Source: CBDBZL01 sp031399025 | GTDB taxonomy: Bacteria > Pseudomonadota > Alphaproteobacteria > Sphingomonadales > Sphingomonadaceae | Assembly: GCA_031399025.1 (NCBI GenBank) | Contig: JANNOJ010000029.1 | Location: forward strand, 1-45,273 | Direction: 5' to 3' | DNA: 45,273 bases | In this document: positions 34,261-42,597 of the stretch, one piece after another | Layout of the letters: each line of letters opens with the position of its first letter | Numbering within the stretch: position 1 is the stretch's first letter | Position numbers and translations under genes: made by a program | The notes under the pieces: generated by a model | Databases searched by the model: none | Seen by the model: the letters and a program-made list of their open reading frames with translations, nothing else | Told to the model about the DNA's origin: nothing

Positions 34261-35078
34261 ATCGCGTCTTCTTCGCCAACGACTTGGAGGGCGTGGCAAT
34301 CTATTGGCGGGTGGATCGTCCAGATGGTGTCACGCTGGGCTTTACCAGCCACGACCGCAACCTGGAGTTCGACGGCCTGACCTATCGCGCTGCACCTGGC
34401 ATGCTCCCATCGGCGATCCGGCGTACCGCGAGCCTGGAACCGGACGATGCGGAGGTCCGTGGGGCACTGAGCCACGATGCAATAAGAGCTGACGAGCTTG
34501 ATGCCGGCCGCTTTGATTCTTCCACGGTGGAGATTGGCCTAGTCGATTGGGAGAGCCTGGAACGATCAGGCCTCTATAATGGAGAGATCGGTACAATCTC
34601 ATCCGACGGCAGCACGTTCGATACGGAATTGCGGTCCATCAAGGCGGAATTGGAGCGGGACACCGTACCGCGAACTAGCCCTACCTGCCGTGCGCGCTTC
34701 TGCGGCCCCGGGTGCGGACTTAGCGCGGCGCGCTTCACCCATGAAGTTGCGGTGAACTCGATCGATCATAGCACGGGCAGGGTTGTGTTCGCCCCTGCCC
34801 TGATGCCCGAAAACGTTCGCGACGGCTTCGTACGATGGATTGACGGGCCGCATGCCGGGATCAGGATGGAAATTCTGGACGCGGACGATAGCGGAATGCT
34901 CCTGGATGTGTCGTTGTCCACCATGGTCGCGCCGGCGCTTCGTGCATTGGTGCGTGAGGGCTGTGATCATACCTTGGCAACGTGCCAAAGCCGTTTCTCC
35001 AACTCTCTGAATTTCCAGGGTGAACCGTTCGTTCCTGGTAACGACACCCTCGTGCGTTATCCGACGAGCTCAAGTTGA
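34257..35078 (+). CDS. GTA hub protein gp13 (DUF2163)
   Basis: A 273-residue DUF2163/TIGR02218 protein, part of the tail-tip hub. Family blocks: DGVTLGFTSHDRNLEFDGLT, MLPSAIRRTASLEPDDAEV, the cysteine cluster CRARFCGPGCG, and the C-terminal CDHTLATCQSRFSN with NFQGEPFVPGND. The five cysteines in two groups are a plausible metal or Fe-S site. The start overlaps gp12, and the stop overlaps the gp14 start. Confidence 0.92.
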   Translation: MNRVFFANDLEGVAIYWRVDRPDGVTLGFTSHDRNLEFDGLTYRAAPGMLPSAIRRTASLEPDDAEVRGALSHDAIRADELDAGRFDSSTVEIGLVDWESLERSGLYNGEIGTISSDGSTFDTELRSIKAELERDTVPRTSPTCRARFCGPGCGLSAARFTHEVAVNSIDHSTGRVVFAPALMPENVRDGFVRWIDGPHAGIRMEILDADDSGMLLDVSLSTMVAPALRALVREGCDHTLATCQSRFSNSLNFQGEPFVPGNDTLVRYPTSSS

Positions 35079-35485
35079 CCGAAGCAACCTCGTCTCTTGC
35101 AGAGGCAGCTGAAGCCCTTGTTGGCAGCCCATTCAGGTTGTTTGGTCGTGATCCCCGAACCGGTTTGGATTGTGTTGGCTTGGTGATCTGTGCCCTGCGC
35201 AGCGCTGGTATCGATGATAATGGTCCTTATGGATACGCGTTGCGAAACCTTACTATTGACCACCATCTCGAATGCGTTGGTAGCCTTGGACTGAAAGAGG
35301 TCGCCGGCAAAATCGCCGAAGGTGACGTGCTGCTGTTCCGGTTGGCAGCAGGTCAATACCACCTGGGCGTGGTCCGCGCTGATGGTGCGCTGATCCATGC
35401 TCATGCCAGCCTGGGCCGGGTGGTAGTTACTCCTGGACCGCCCCCGTGGCAGGTCGAACGTCACTGGCGCCTGTCGTATCCCTAA
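35075..35485 (+). CDS. GTA cell wall peptidase gp14 (NlpC/P60)
   Basis: A 136-residue NlpC/P60 cysteine peptidase at the tail tip, proposed in GTAs to cut peptidoglycan during DNA delivery. The catalytic cysteine is in GLDCVGLVICALRSAG, and the catalytic histidine is likely in LIHAHASLGRVV. GRDPRTGLDC and FRLAAGQYHLGVVRADG match the family. TTG 35075 overlaps the gp13 stop. The N-terminal SLAEAAEALVGSPFRLFGRD is typical. Confidence 0.92.
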   Translation: MTEATSSLAEAAEALVGSPFRLFGRDPRTGLDCVGLVICALRSAGIDDNGPYGYALRNLTIDHHLECVGSLGLKEVAGKIAEGDVLLFRLAAGQYHLGVVRADGALIHAHASLGRVVVTPGPPPWQVERHWRLSYP

Positions 35486-35497
35486 AGGCAAATTCAA

Positions 35498-37687
35498 ATG
35501 GCGACTTTGGTTTTCTCTGCTTTGGGCACAGCTCTGGGCGGCCCCCTGGGAGGCGCCCTGGGCGGGTTGCTTGGCAACCAACTCGATCGTGCGATCGTCG
35601 GCTCGCCCAAGCGAGAAGGGTCCAGGCTCAAGGAGCTTTCGGTCACCACTTCAAGCTATGGAACGGCAATTCCTCGTCACTTTGGCCAAATGCGCGCCGC
35701 CGGTACCGTCATCTGGGCGACCGACTTGAAGGAGTCCGAGGAGAAATCCGGCAGCTCAAAGGCCAGCCCTTCGGTCACCACCTACGCGTATTCTGCGTCG
35801 TTCGCGGTAGCTTTGTCCAGCCGCCCGGTTGAGCGGGTCGGCCGTATTTGGGCCGATGGCAATCTGCTCCGCGGAGCAGCTGGCGACCTAAAGGTCGGCG
35901 GTCGGTACCGTTTCTACTCCGGACATGGGGATCAGCAGCGAGACCCGTTGATTGCCTCCGACCGAGGCGCGGACTGCCCGGCCTTTCGCAACATCGCCTA
36001 TTGCGTGTTCGAAGACCTGCAACTCGAAGATTTCGGCAACCGGATCCCCAGCCTTACTTTTGAGGTCATAGCCGACAGCGGTTCGATCCTACTTGGGCAG
36101 ATGTTGGAGCAACTCGGGCGACGTGCGTCGTCAACGCAGGCGCTGGATGGACTTGCCGGCTTCAGCGACGAAGGCGGAGAACTAGCTTCAAGTCTGGCAG
36201 TAATCGATCAGCTCTATCCGATGATCTGCGACGGCAGCGGAGAGGTCCTCACCATAAAGGCAGCCGATGAGTCGATGGCCGCGACTGTGCAACTGCCAGA
36301 GGCCGCGGTGGACACCGATGATGATACCATCAGCAGCCTTTCAGGGAAGCTCGCGCGTCGGTTAAACGATGCGGGGGACATTCCGGACGGGCTGCGGTAC
36401 TACGATGTCGAGCGCGATTATCAGGCCGGGATGCAGCGCGCCGAAGGGCAGGCTCGGCCGGGTCGCAGCCGTGTAATGGAGTTCCCTGGTGCGCTGCGAG
36501 CGGCCAAGGCGCGGCAGCTGTGCAATTCGTTCGTGCAGCGGGCTGCATGGTCTGGCGACCAGTTGCTTTGGCGCATCGCGGAAGTAGATGCCGCATTGGC
36601 GCCAGGTCAAGTTGTCTCTGTCCCGGGCTTTGTCGGGACCTGGCGCATCGAGAACTGGGAATGGCGTACGAGCGGCGTTGAGCTTGAGCTTCGCCGCCTG
36701 CCTCCGGGACCAGCAAAACTCTCGCCGGCCGATCCGGGCACGATTCTGGCGCCAAGGGACTCACTGGCAACGCCGACTGTTCTCATGGCCTTCGAGCTTC
36801 CGTGGAGCGGGAACGGTTCAGGCGATGAGCGACAAATCTACGCCGCCGCTTCGTCGTCGAGTAATGGCTGGACCGGTGCGGCCCTTTACGCGGTTGATGC
36901 ATCAGCCCTGCGCTACCTTCAGCCCTCGGGCTCGCGCCGTAGCATTGTCGGCAATTTGGCGCTGCCGCTGACAGCTTCCCCGGCGGTTCTTCTCGATCGC
37001 CAAGAGAGCATGATTGTTACTCTGATTTCCAACGATTTTGTTCTTACCAGCGCGACGATCGATGATCTCGGCGAAGGGCGGAATCGAGCACTTGTGGGAG
37101 ATGAAGTAGTTCAGTTTGCCAGCGCCGAGCCACTCGGAGCGCAAAGCTGGCGGTTGCATGGTCTTCTACGCGGAAGGGGAGGCACGGAGGCTGCCGCGCT
37201 GCGGGGGCAAAGTGCCGGTGCAGCCTTCGTCCTGTTGGACCAAAGGCCTGTGCTGCTCGACACCACTGAGACGACTCTTTCCGCAGCCCAAGACATCGCC
37301 GCGATCGGGCTTGCCGACGACACGCCAGTCATCGCGCAGATTAGCAATCACGGCGCGAGCCGGCGGCCGTTGACGCCGGTCCATCCACGGGTCGACTTTC
37401 TTCCAGATGGAGCTTGGGAGTTGTCTTGGTGTCGGCGCGCTCGGGGTGCATGGAGTTGGCCCGAATCCGGCGAGGTTCCGCTCATTGAACAAGAGGAGCA
37501 GTATCTCGTGGGAGTAGGGGATAGCGACGCTCCAGCGACGAGTTGGCAGATCTCCGAACCGCGCCTCCTGATTTCAGTGGACACGATGTCGCTCCTGCGA
37601 TCCGGCCAGCTCGACCAACCGGTCTGGGTTCGGCAAATCGGCACCTGGGGGCTCTCGGACCCCCTTCTTCTTTGTCGCCTGGCCTAA
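35498..37687 (+). CDS. GTA tail fibre/host-specificity protein gp15
   Basis: A 729-residue protein of the GTA gp15 (megatron, TIGR/DUF3584-like baseplate) family. N-terminus: a glycine-rich hydrophobic segment (GTALGGPLGGALGGLLGN). Then come SYGTAIPRHFGQMRAAGTVI and RIWADGNLLRGAAGDLKVGG, conserved in tail tip proteins, and RRLNDAGDIPDGLRYYDVER. The C-terminal third is beta-rich (HGLLRGRGGTEAAALRGQSA). The Rhodobacter homologue is near 1300 residues, so this version lacks much of the distal part. A DUF2793 protein follows after 23 bp. Confidence 0.88.
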   Translation: MATLVFSALGTALGGPLGGALGGLLGNQLDRAIVGSPKREGSRLKELSVTTSSYGTAIPRHFGQMRAAGTVIWATDLKESEEKSGSSKASPSVTTYAYSASFAVALSSRPVERVGRIWADGNLLRGAAGDLKVGGRYRFYSGHGDQQRDPLIASDRGADCPAFRNIAYCVFEDLQLEDFGNRIPSLTFEVIADSGSILLGQMLEQLGRRASSTQALDGLAGFSDEGGELASSLAVIDQLYPMICDGSGEVLTIKAADESMAATVQLPEAAVDTDDDTISSLSGKLARRLNDAGDIPDGLRYYDVERDYQAGMQRAEGQARPGRSRVMEFPGALRAAKARQLCNSFVQRAAWSGDQLLWRIAEVDAALAPGQVVSVPGFVGTWRIENWEWRTSGVELELRRLPPGPAKLSPADPGTILAPRDSLATPTVLMAFELPWSGNGSGDERQIYAAASSSSNGWTGAALYAVDASALRYLQPSGSRRSIVGNLALPLTASPAVLLDRQESMIVTLISNDFVLTSATIDDLGEGRNRALVGDEVVQFASAEPLGAQSWRLHGLLRGRGGTEAAALRGQSAGAAFVLLDQRPVLLDTTETTLSAAQDIAAIGLADDTPVIAQISNHGASRRPLTPVHPRVDFLPDGAWELSWCRRARGAWSWPESGEVPLIEQEEQYLVGVGDSDAPATSWQISEPRLLISVDTMSLLRSGQLDQPVWVRQIGTWGLSDPLLLCRLA

Positions 37688-37710
37688 GCAACAATAACTC
37701 AGGACATCAA

Positions 37711-38169
37711 ATGACTGACCCCATCAATTTCTCGTCCCGGACCAGCCGCTTCGGGCTACCTTACCTGTTCCCCGGTCAGGCCCAGAAGGAGTTCTATGTC
37801 AACGAAGCGCACACACTCGTTGACGCCCTCCTTCAACCGGTCGTGGAAGGGACGGCGAATTCACCTCCCGCGCAGCCTGCCGAGGGAGATTGCTGGCTCG
37901 TAGATGCAAGTCCCACCGACGAGTGGATCGGCCACGCAACCGAGATGACCTGCTTCCAGGCTGGCTCCTGGTTGTTCGCCATCCCCAGCGAAGGAATGCG
38001 GGTCTTCGACCGCTCGACGAACGCCTACCGGCACTTTCGCGGCAGCTGGTCGGCGCCGGCCAGGGTTGCAGTACCTTCAGGAGGGACAATTATTGACGCA
38101 GAAGCACGCGCTGCGGTCGCTGCGTTGATTCAAGCATTGGCAGATACTGGAGAAATTATTCAAGGCTGA
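37711..38169 (+). CDS. DUF2793 protein, probable tail accessory
   Basis: A 152-residue DUF2793 protein: LPYLFPGQAQKEFYVNEAHT, PPAQPAEGDCWLVDASPTDE, WIGHATEMTCFQAGSWLFAI and PSEGMRVFDRST are the domain blocks. A short helical C-terminus follows (AEARAAVAALIQALADTGE). The domain is common next to GTA and prophage tail genes and is probably part of a fibre. It is the last gene of the cluster and converges on queC with seven bases between stops. Confidence 0.85.
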   Translation: MTDPINFSSRTSRFGLPYLFPGQAQKEFYVNEAHTLVDALLQPVVEGTANSPPAQPAEGDCWLVDASPTDEWIGHATEMTCFQAGSWLFAIPSEGMRVFDRSTNAYRHFRGSWSAPARVAVPSGGTIIDAEARAAVAALIQALADTGEIIQG

Positions 38170-38176
38170 GAGCCGT

Positions 38177-38863
38177 TTACTCAACTGCGTAGTCGGTCGG
38201 GTCCGACACGCTCGCCTCTCGAAAGCCAGCGCGTCGCAATCGGCAGCTGTCGCACCTTCCGCAGGCTTGTCCATTGGGTTCGGGATCGTAGCAAGACCAA
38301 CTCATTGCCGGATCGAGAGCGAGCCTGGCGCATTCTGCCGCGATGCGCGCTTTCCCCCTGAACTGAAGCGGTGCGTGAACCCTAAAGGTTTGATTGGATG
38401 AACCATCCCGCGTTCCGAGGTGGGCAGTCTGCAAGAAACTATCAATGAACTCGGGGCGACAATCCGGGTAACCAGAGTAATCCAACGCATTGATGCCGAT
38501 GAAGATATCTTTCGACCCGATCGCCTCAGCCCAGGCGAGCGCTAGGGACAAGAAGATGAGGTTGCGAGCCGGCACGTAGGTGACCGGGATACCCGGCTCG
38601 AGCCCAGCTTTGGGTACCATCGTTTCACTCGTCAGCGCTGACCCGCCGAACTGCCGCAGATCGACCTGCAACACGATGTGACGCCGCGCACCCAGGTGCG
38701 AAGCGATCCTGTGAGCAGACTCAATCTCCCTTGCATGCCGTTGGTTGTAATCGATGGTTAGTGCATTGATTGCAAAGCCACTTTCGCGTGCCAAGGCAGC
38801 AGTGACCATCGAATCCAAGCCGCCCGAGAGCAACACGACCGAATCCGACTGAACGCATTCCAT
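38177..38863 (-). CDS. queC: 7-cyano-7-deazaguanine synthase
   Basis: ATP-dependent conversion of 7-carboxy-7-deazaguanine to preQ0 in queuosine synthesis. The 228-residue protein has the PP-loop SGGLDS (13-18), DYNQRHAREIESA, PARNLIFLSLALAWAEA, GINALDYSGYPDCRPEFI and the zinc site CYDPEPNGQACGRCDSC. ATG 38863 places the PP-loop at the normal distance. No queD, queE or queF lies nearby. It is transcribed towards the end of the GTA cluster. Confidence 0.95.
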   Translation of the reverse strand: MECVQSDSVVLLSGGLDSMVTAALARESGFAINALTIDYNQRHAREIESAHRIASHLGARRHIVLQVDLRQFGGSALTSETMVPKAGLEPGIPVTYVPARNLIFLSLALAWAEAIGSKDIFIGINALDYSGYPDCRPEFIDSFLQTAHLGTRDGSSNQTFRVHAPLQFRGKARIAAECARLALDPAMSWSCYDPEPNGQACGRCDSCRLRRAGFREASVSDPTDYAVE

Positions 38864-38909
38864 GCAGCGGCTATGGCATTGATGAACCGGAGCGCAAGCT
38901 CGCCCCGTT

Positions 38910-39314
38910 TCAGCAGCTCCCCTGCGGGCGAGCTTCCCCTTCGAGCGAGAACGGAGCACCCCTTAGGACCCCCTGGCTTCTAATCTGTACCAGAGCGTTG
39001 CTTTCGCGCCGAATGGTAGTGCGACCATAGCCATTTCCGCGGCACGTATATTGTACGGTGACTTCGTTGGCCTCGTCCTGGATGATCAGTTGTGCGCATG
39101 CGGGTTGTGGGTGCCGCAATTGGATCAACTCCCGGCCGGTTTGTACGCAAAACTGATGCCGTGTGCCATTACCGCGCTCGCGCAGCTCCCAATTGCCCTT
39201 ATCAAGCGATTCGAGCATAGCCAGTTCTGGGGCCTGTGCGGCGGTTGGAATGGCGATCAAGACTGCAGCACCGCAGGCCGCTAGCAATGCAGGTGTCTTA
39301 CGTGGCACTTGCAC
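38910..39314 (-). CDS. DUF3617-like exported protein
   Basis: A 134-residue protein with a cleavable signal sequence (ALLAACGAAVLIAIPTAAQA). The mature part shows the DUF3617-type pattern: KGNWELRERGNGTRHQFCVQ, a conserved cysteine in CAQLIIQDEANEVTVQYTC, and GYGRTTIRRESNALVQIRSQ. The likely location is the periplasm. The function of the family is unknown. It lies upstream of queC on the same strand with a 46-bp gap. Confidence 0.78.
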   Translation of the reverse strand: MQVPRKTPALLAACGAAVLIAIPTAAQAPELAMLESLDKGNWELRERGNGTRHQFCVQTGRELIQLRHPQPACAQLIIQDEANEVTVQYTCRGNGYGRTTIRRESNALVQIRSQGVLRGAPFSLEGEARPQGSC

Positions 39315-39395
39315 GAGGACCCTCCCTTCCGCTCGCCAAACGCCGCTCTAGATCATCGAATCGCGTGGCCAGTTTGATCTTGCACAATCGGGTAT

Positions 39396-40301
39396 TCAGT
39401 CCTGGATGGTGAAAACGTGTGAGCAGAAGGCGCAATCTACCAAGATCAAACCCCGCTCGTCGCGCATCCCCCTACGGTCCTCAGATGGGAAGCGAGCCAA
39501 TACTTCTTCAAAATGGCGTTCCGAGCACCGGCAGCCCCGCCTGATTGTTTCGGTTTCCAAGATCCGCACTTCATTCTCTTCATGATATAGAATCCAGAGC
39601 AGCTTTTCCAGACTAACCTCGAAATCAACCAGCTCATGCGCACGGATGGAGCCGGCCATCGCCGACACATGCTCCCATTCCCAATCGCAAGGGCGAACGT
39701 CGAGCCGCTCACGGCCGTCCTCCCCCTTGGCCAAGTGCTGCACGAGCAGACCGCCGGCGGAGCAGCGATCGCCGTCAGAGCGAACCGCCGTCCGGATCAA
39801 AGTCGGGATTTGCTCGCTACGCTCGAAATAGGCCTGGACCGCCTCGGTCAAGGTCGCTCCTTCGAGCGGCACCATTCCCTGGTAGCGCTGGCCAGTTTCG
39901 GCAACCTCAAAGATGATCGTCAGGCAGCCATCCCCGAACAGCGTCCCCAACGAAGGAACACCCTCGAGCGAAGAGACCATTTGGCTGTCGTGCTGAACGT
40001 ATCCGCGCAGTAGCCCGTCGCGATAGTCACAAACGAGCAGACCCACCAAGCCCCCCCTCGCCTGCGCCTGGATAGTCAGCTGGTCCCCGCCGCCTTTCAG
40101 CAAGCTGCCCATCAATGATGTTAGCGCGAGGGCTTCGGCCAAGAGGTCCCTGATCGGCGGGAGATAGGCGTGTGCCGAAAGAATCTCGTCGAGAACAGGG
40201 CCCAGGCGTACGATCCGGCCACGACAATCCCTATCCGGGATCGCGAATGCCAATACCCGGTCGATCGTCCGATGAGGCTGCCGTGCTGATGTGTGTTCCA
40301 T
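39396..40301 (-). CDS. hslO: Hsp33 redox-regulated chaperone
   Basis: A 301-residue holdase chaperone switched on by oxidation of a zinc centre. The C-terminal zinc cysteines are in RRGCRCSERHFEEVLARFPS and LVDCAFCSHVF. The N-terminal domain has LPPIRDLLAEALALTSLMGS and the linker-facing GDGCLTIIFEVAETGQRYQG. ATG 40301 is chosen over TTG 40310. It follows argF by 45 bp; argD-argF-hslO is a common alphaproteobacterial order. Confidence 0.94.
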   Translation of the reverse strand: MEHTSARQPHRTIDRVLAFAIPDRDCRGRIVRLGPVLDEILSAHAYLPPIRDLLAEALALTSLMGSLLKGGGDQLTIQAQARGGLVGLLVCDYRDGLLRGYVQHDSQMVSSLEGVPSLGTLFGDGCLTIIFEVAETGQRYQGMVPLEGATLTEAVQAYFERSEQIPTLIRTAVRSDGDRCSAGGLLVQHLAKGEDGRERLDVRPCDWEWEHVSAMAGSIRAHELVDFEVSLEKLLWILYHEENEVRILETETIRRGCRCSERHFEEVLARFPSEDRRGMRDERGLILVDCAFCSHVFTIQD

Positions 40302-40346
40302 CGCCGCCAATATGGTATGCTGATAGCGCCGATCAAACGTGCCGGT

Positions 40347-41282
40347 TCACGCCAGCAAGCCGAGCGTCCAAAGCAGAATCGATTTCTGCGCGTGGATGCG
40401 ATTTTCGGCCTCGTCGAAGACAACTGATTGCGGGCCGTCGAATACCTCGGCCGTCACTTCCTCACCCAGATGAACCGGCAGGCAGTGAAGGAAAAGCGCG
40501 TCAGGCTTCGCTTCCCTCATCAATCGACAATCTACCCTGAACGGCCCCAACTCGCGGAGCTTTTCAGCCGAGCGCTGCTGGCCCATCGAGATCCAAGTGT
40601 CGGTGGCAACCACGTCGGCGCCTCTGGCAGCCCCCGGCCCGTCGCTCGTCATCATGATCCTGGCTCCTCGTTCGATCGCTAGCTCAGCATAGGCCGGGCT
40701 CGGACCCCCGCCTTCCGGGGTGCCGATCCGCACGTTGAACTTCATCAGGCCGGCCGCCTCGACGATCGAGTTGAGAATGTTGTTGCAATCGCCGAGCCAG
40801 GCAAGCTCGAGCCCCGGCAACGCCTTGCCATGCTCGATGATGGTCAACAGATCGGCGACGATCTGGCAAGGATGCGAGGCATCGGTAAGCCCGTTGATGA
40901 CCGGCACCCCGGCATGGACCGCCATCTCCCGGACTTTTGCGGGATCATCGGTGCGCACCATGATGGCATCGACCATCCGCCCGAGCACCTGGGCAGTATG
41001 CGCGGGGCTTTCTCCGCGCCCGAGCTGCGAAGTTCCCGCTTCCAGCACCAGCGCGGTTCCGCCGAGTTGGCGCATTGCAATGTCGAAACTTACTCGGGTG
41101 CGGGTCGAGTTCTTCTCGAACACCATCGCCAGAACATGGCCGGCAAGCGGCGTATCCGCGTCAGGCCTGCCCCGGGGCCACCCCTTGCGGGAGCCCTTGC
41201 GCTGCAGCGCATTGTTGATCATTGCCGCAATAGCGCCGTCACCTGCGTCGGACAGGTCGAGAAAGTGACGGATGTCGCTCAT
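40347..41282 (-). CDS. argF: Ornithine carbamoyltransferase
   Basis: Arginine synthesis: carbamoyl phosphate plus ornithine gives citrulline. The 311-residue protein has the carbamoyl phosphate motif EKNSTRTRVSF, the HPCQIVADLLTI segment, and the ornithine-binding HCLPVHLGEEVT. The start overlaps the argD stop by four bases (ATGA), so argD and argF are coupled. Arginine synthesis genes here and AST catabolic genes at 16-20 kb give the window both directions of arginine metabolism. Confidence 0.95.
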   Translation of the reverse strand: MSDIRHFLDLSDAGDGAIAAMINNALQRKGSRKGWPRGRPDADTPLAGHVLAMVFEKNSTRTRVSFDIAMRQLGGTALVLEAGTSQLGRGESPAHTAQVLGRMVDAIMVRTDDPAKVREMAVHAGVPVINGLTDASHPCQIVADLLTIIEHGKALPGLELAWLGDCNNILNSIVEAAGLMKFNVRIGTPEGGGPSPAYAELAIERGARIMMTSDGPGAARGADVVATDTWISMGQQRSAEKLRELGPFRVDCRLMREAKPDALFLHCLPVHLGEEVTAEVFDGPQSVVFDEAENRIHAQKSILLWTLGLLA

Positions 41283-42469
41283 GCAGGCTCACTGATCGCG
41301 TAAGCCGCGCACCCCTCCGAAAGCTTGTCGAAGAACTCGGTAATCTCCCCCTCGCCGATCACCAACGGTGGCAGAAGCCGCAGGGTCATGTCGCCTGCAG
41401 CTACCGTCAGCAGATGGTGCCGGTCGCGCAGATGCTGCATGAATCCACGCGGCTCCACCTTCATCCTGAGCCCGAGCATCAGGCCCTTGCCCCGCACGCC
41501 TTCGAACAGGTCGGGATAATTGCCGATGAACTGCTCCAGCCCGGCGCGCAGCCGCTCGCCGGTGGTGCGGACCTGGTCCAGGAACTCCTCGTCCGCGACG
41601 ATCTCCATCACCGCGCTCCCGGCCGCCATCGCCAGGGGATTGCCGCCGTAGGTCGAACCATGTGTGCCGAAGGTCATCCCACGGGCGGCCTTTTCGGTCG
41701 CCAGACAAGCACCCAAGGGAAATCCGCCGCCGATCCCCTTGGCGGTTGCTAGAATATCGGGCTCGATCCCATACTGCTCATAGGCGAAGAGCGTCCCCGA
41801 GCGCGCAACCCCGCACTGCACCTCGTCGAGGACGAGCATCAGGTCGTGCTCGTTTGCCAGTGCCCGCAAGCCGTGCAGAAAGCGCTCGGAAGCGACCCTG
41901 ATGCCCCCTTCACCCTGGATCGGCTCGACCAGAAAGCCGGCCGTGGCCGGCCCGATCGCCGCCTGTGCCGCCTCCAGGTCGTCGAACTCGCAATAGCGGA
42001 AGCCTGGGAGGAGCGGCGCAAAACCCCGGTGCATCTTTTCCTGGTTCGAGGCGCTGATCGTCGCCATGGTGCGGCCATGGAATGCATTGTTGAAGGTAAT
42101 CAGTTCAAAACACCCCGCATCCCCACCGCTCTGGTGATAGGCGCGCGCGGTCTTGATCGCCGCCTCGACGGCCTCGGCCCCGGAGTTGGTGAAAAACACG
42201 GTGTCGGCAAAGGTAGTGTCGACCAGCTTTTGCGCGAGCGCCTCGCCTTGCGGGCTGCCGTAGAGATTGGAGACGTGCATGAGCGTCGCCGCCTGGCGCT
42301 GGATGGCGCCGATCAGCCGCTGATCCGAATGCCCGAGCAGGTTCACCGCAATGCCCGCGGCGAAATCGAGATACCGGGTGCCGTCTTCAGAGATGAGATG
42401 GCAATGCTCGCCGCGTACCGGTCGCACATCACAGCGCGGATAGACGGGCATGAGCGGCGAAATCGTCAT
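41279..42469 (-). CDS. argD: Acetylornithine aminotransferase
   Basis: PLP-dependent class III aminotransferase of 396 residues in arginine synthesis, converting N-acetylglutamate semialdehyde to acetylornithine. Features: GTRYLDFAAGIAVNLLGHSD, TNSGAEAVEAAIKTAR, FHGRTMATISAS, LVLDEVQCGVARSGTLFAYE and the PLP lysine in DILATAKGIGGGFPLGA. ATG 42469 is chosen because the extra upstream residues lie across the csp terminator. Its transcript begins between 42469 and 42498. Confidence 0.95.
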   Translation of the reverse strand: MTISPLMPVYPRCDVRPVRGEHCHLISEDGTRYLDFAAGIAVNLLGHSDQRLIGAIQRQAATLMHVSNLYGSPQGEALAQKLVDTTFADTVFFTNSGAEAVEAAIKTARAYHQSGGDAGCFELITFNNAFHGRTMATISASNQEKMHRGFAPLLPGFRYCEFDDLEAAQAAIGPATAGFLVEPIQGEGGIRVASERFLHGLRALANEHDLMLVLDEVQCGVARSGTLFAYEQYGIEPDILATAKGIGGGFPLGACLATEKAARGMTFGTHGSTYGGNPLAMAAGSAVMEIVADEEFLDQVRTTGERLRAGLEQFIGNYPDLFEGVRGKGLMLGLRMKVEPRGFMQHLRDRHHLLTVAAGDMTLRLLPPLVIGEGEITEFFDKLSEGCAAYAISEPA

Positions 42470-42496
42470 TGCGAGAACTTTCTCTCGGCCTTTACC

Positions 42497-42530
42497 CAAA
42501 AAGAAAATGGCGGCCGGGTGGGGGCCGCCG
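42497..42530 (-). terminator. Intrinsic terminator of the cold-shock gene
   Basis: On the minus strand GGCGGCC-CCCACCC-GGCCGCC (42529 to 42509) gives a perfect 7-bp GC stem, followed by ATTTTCTTTTT. It lies about 70 bp after the csp stop and 28 bp before the argD start, so it separates the two minus-strand genes. Confidence 0.8.
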
Positions 42531-42597
42531 GATGGGTTCCATGCCTGACGGCGCCAGCGGCCGGTCAACTTCGCCGACCAGCCGCGTGGCGAGAGGG

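Noticed and set aside
24231..38169. Ordinary intact prophage
   Set aside because: No integrase, repressor, replication, holin or endolysin genes and no attachment-site-like duplications at the borders; the order matches GTAs.
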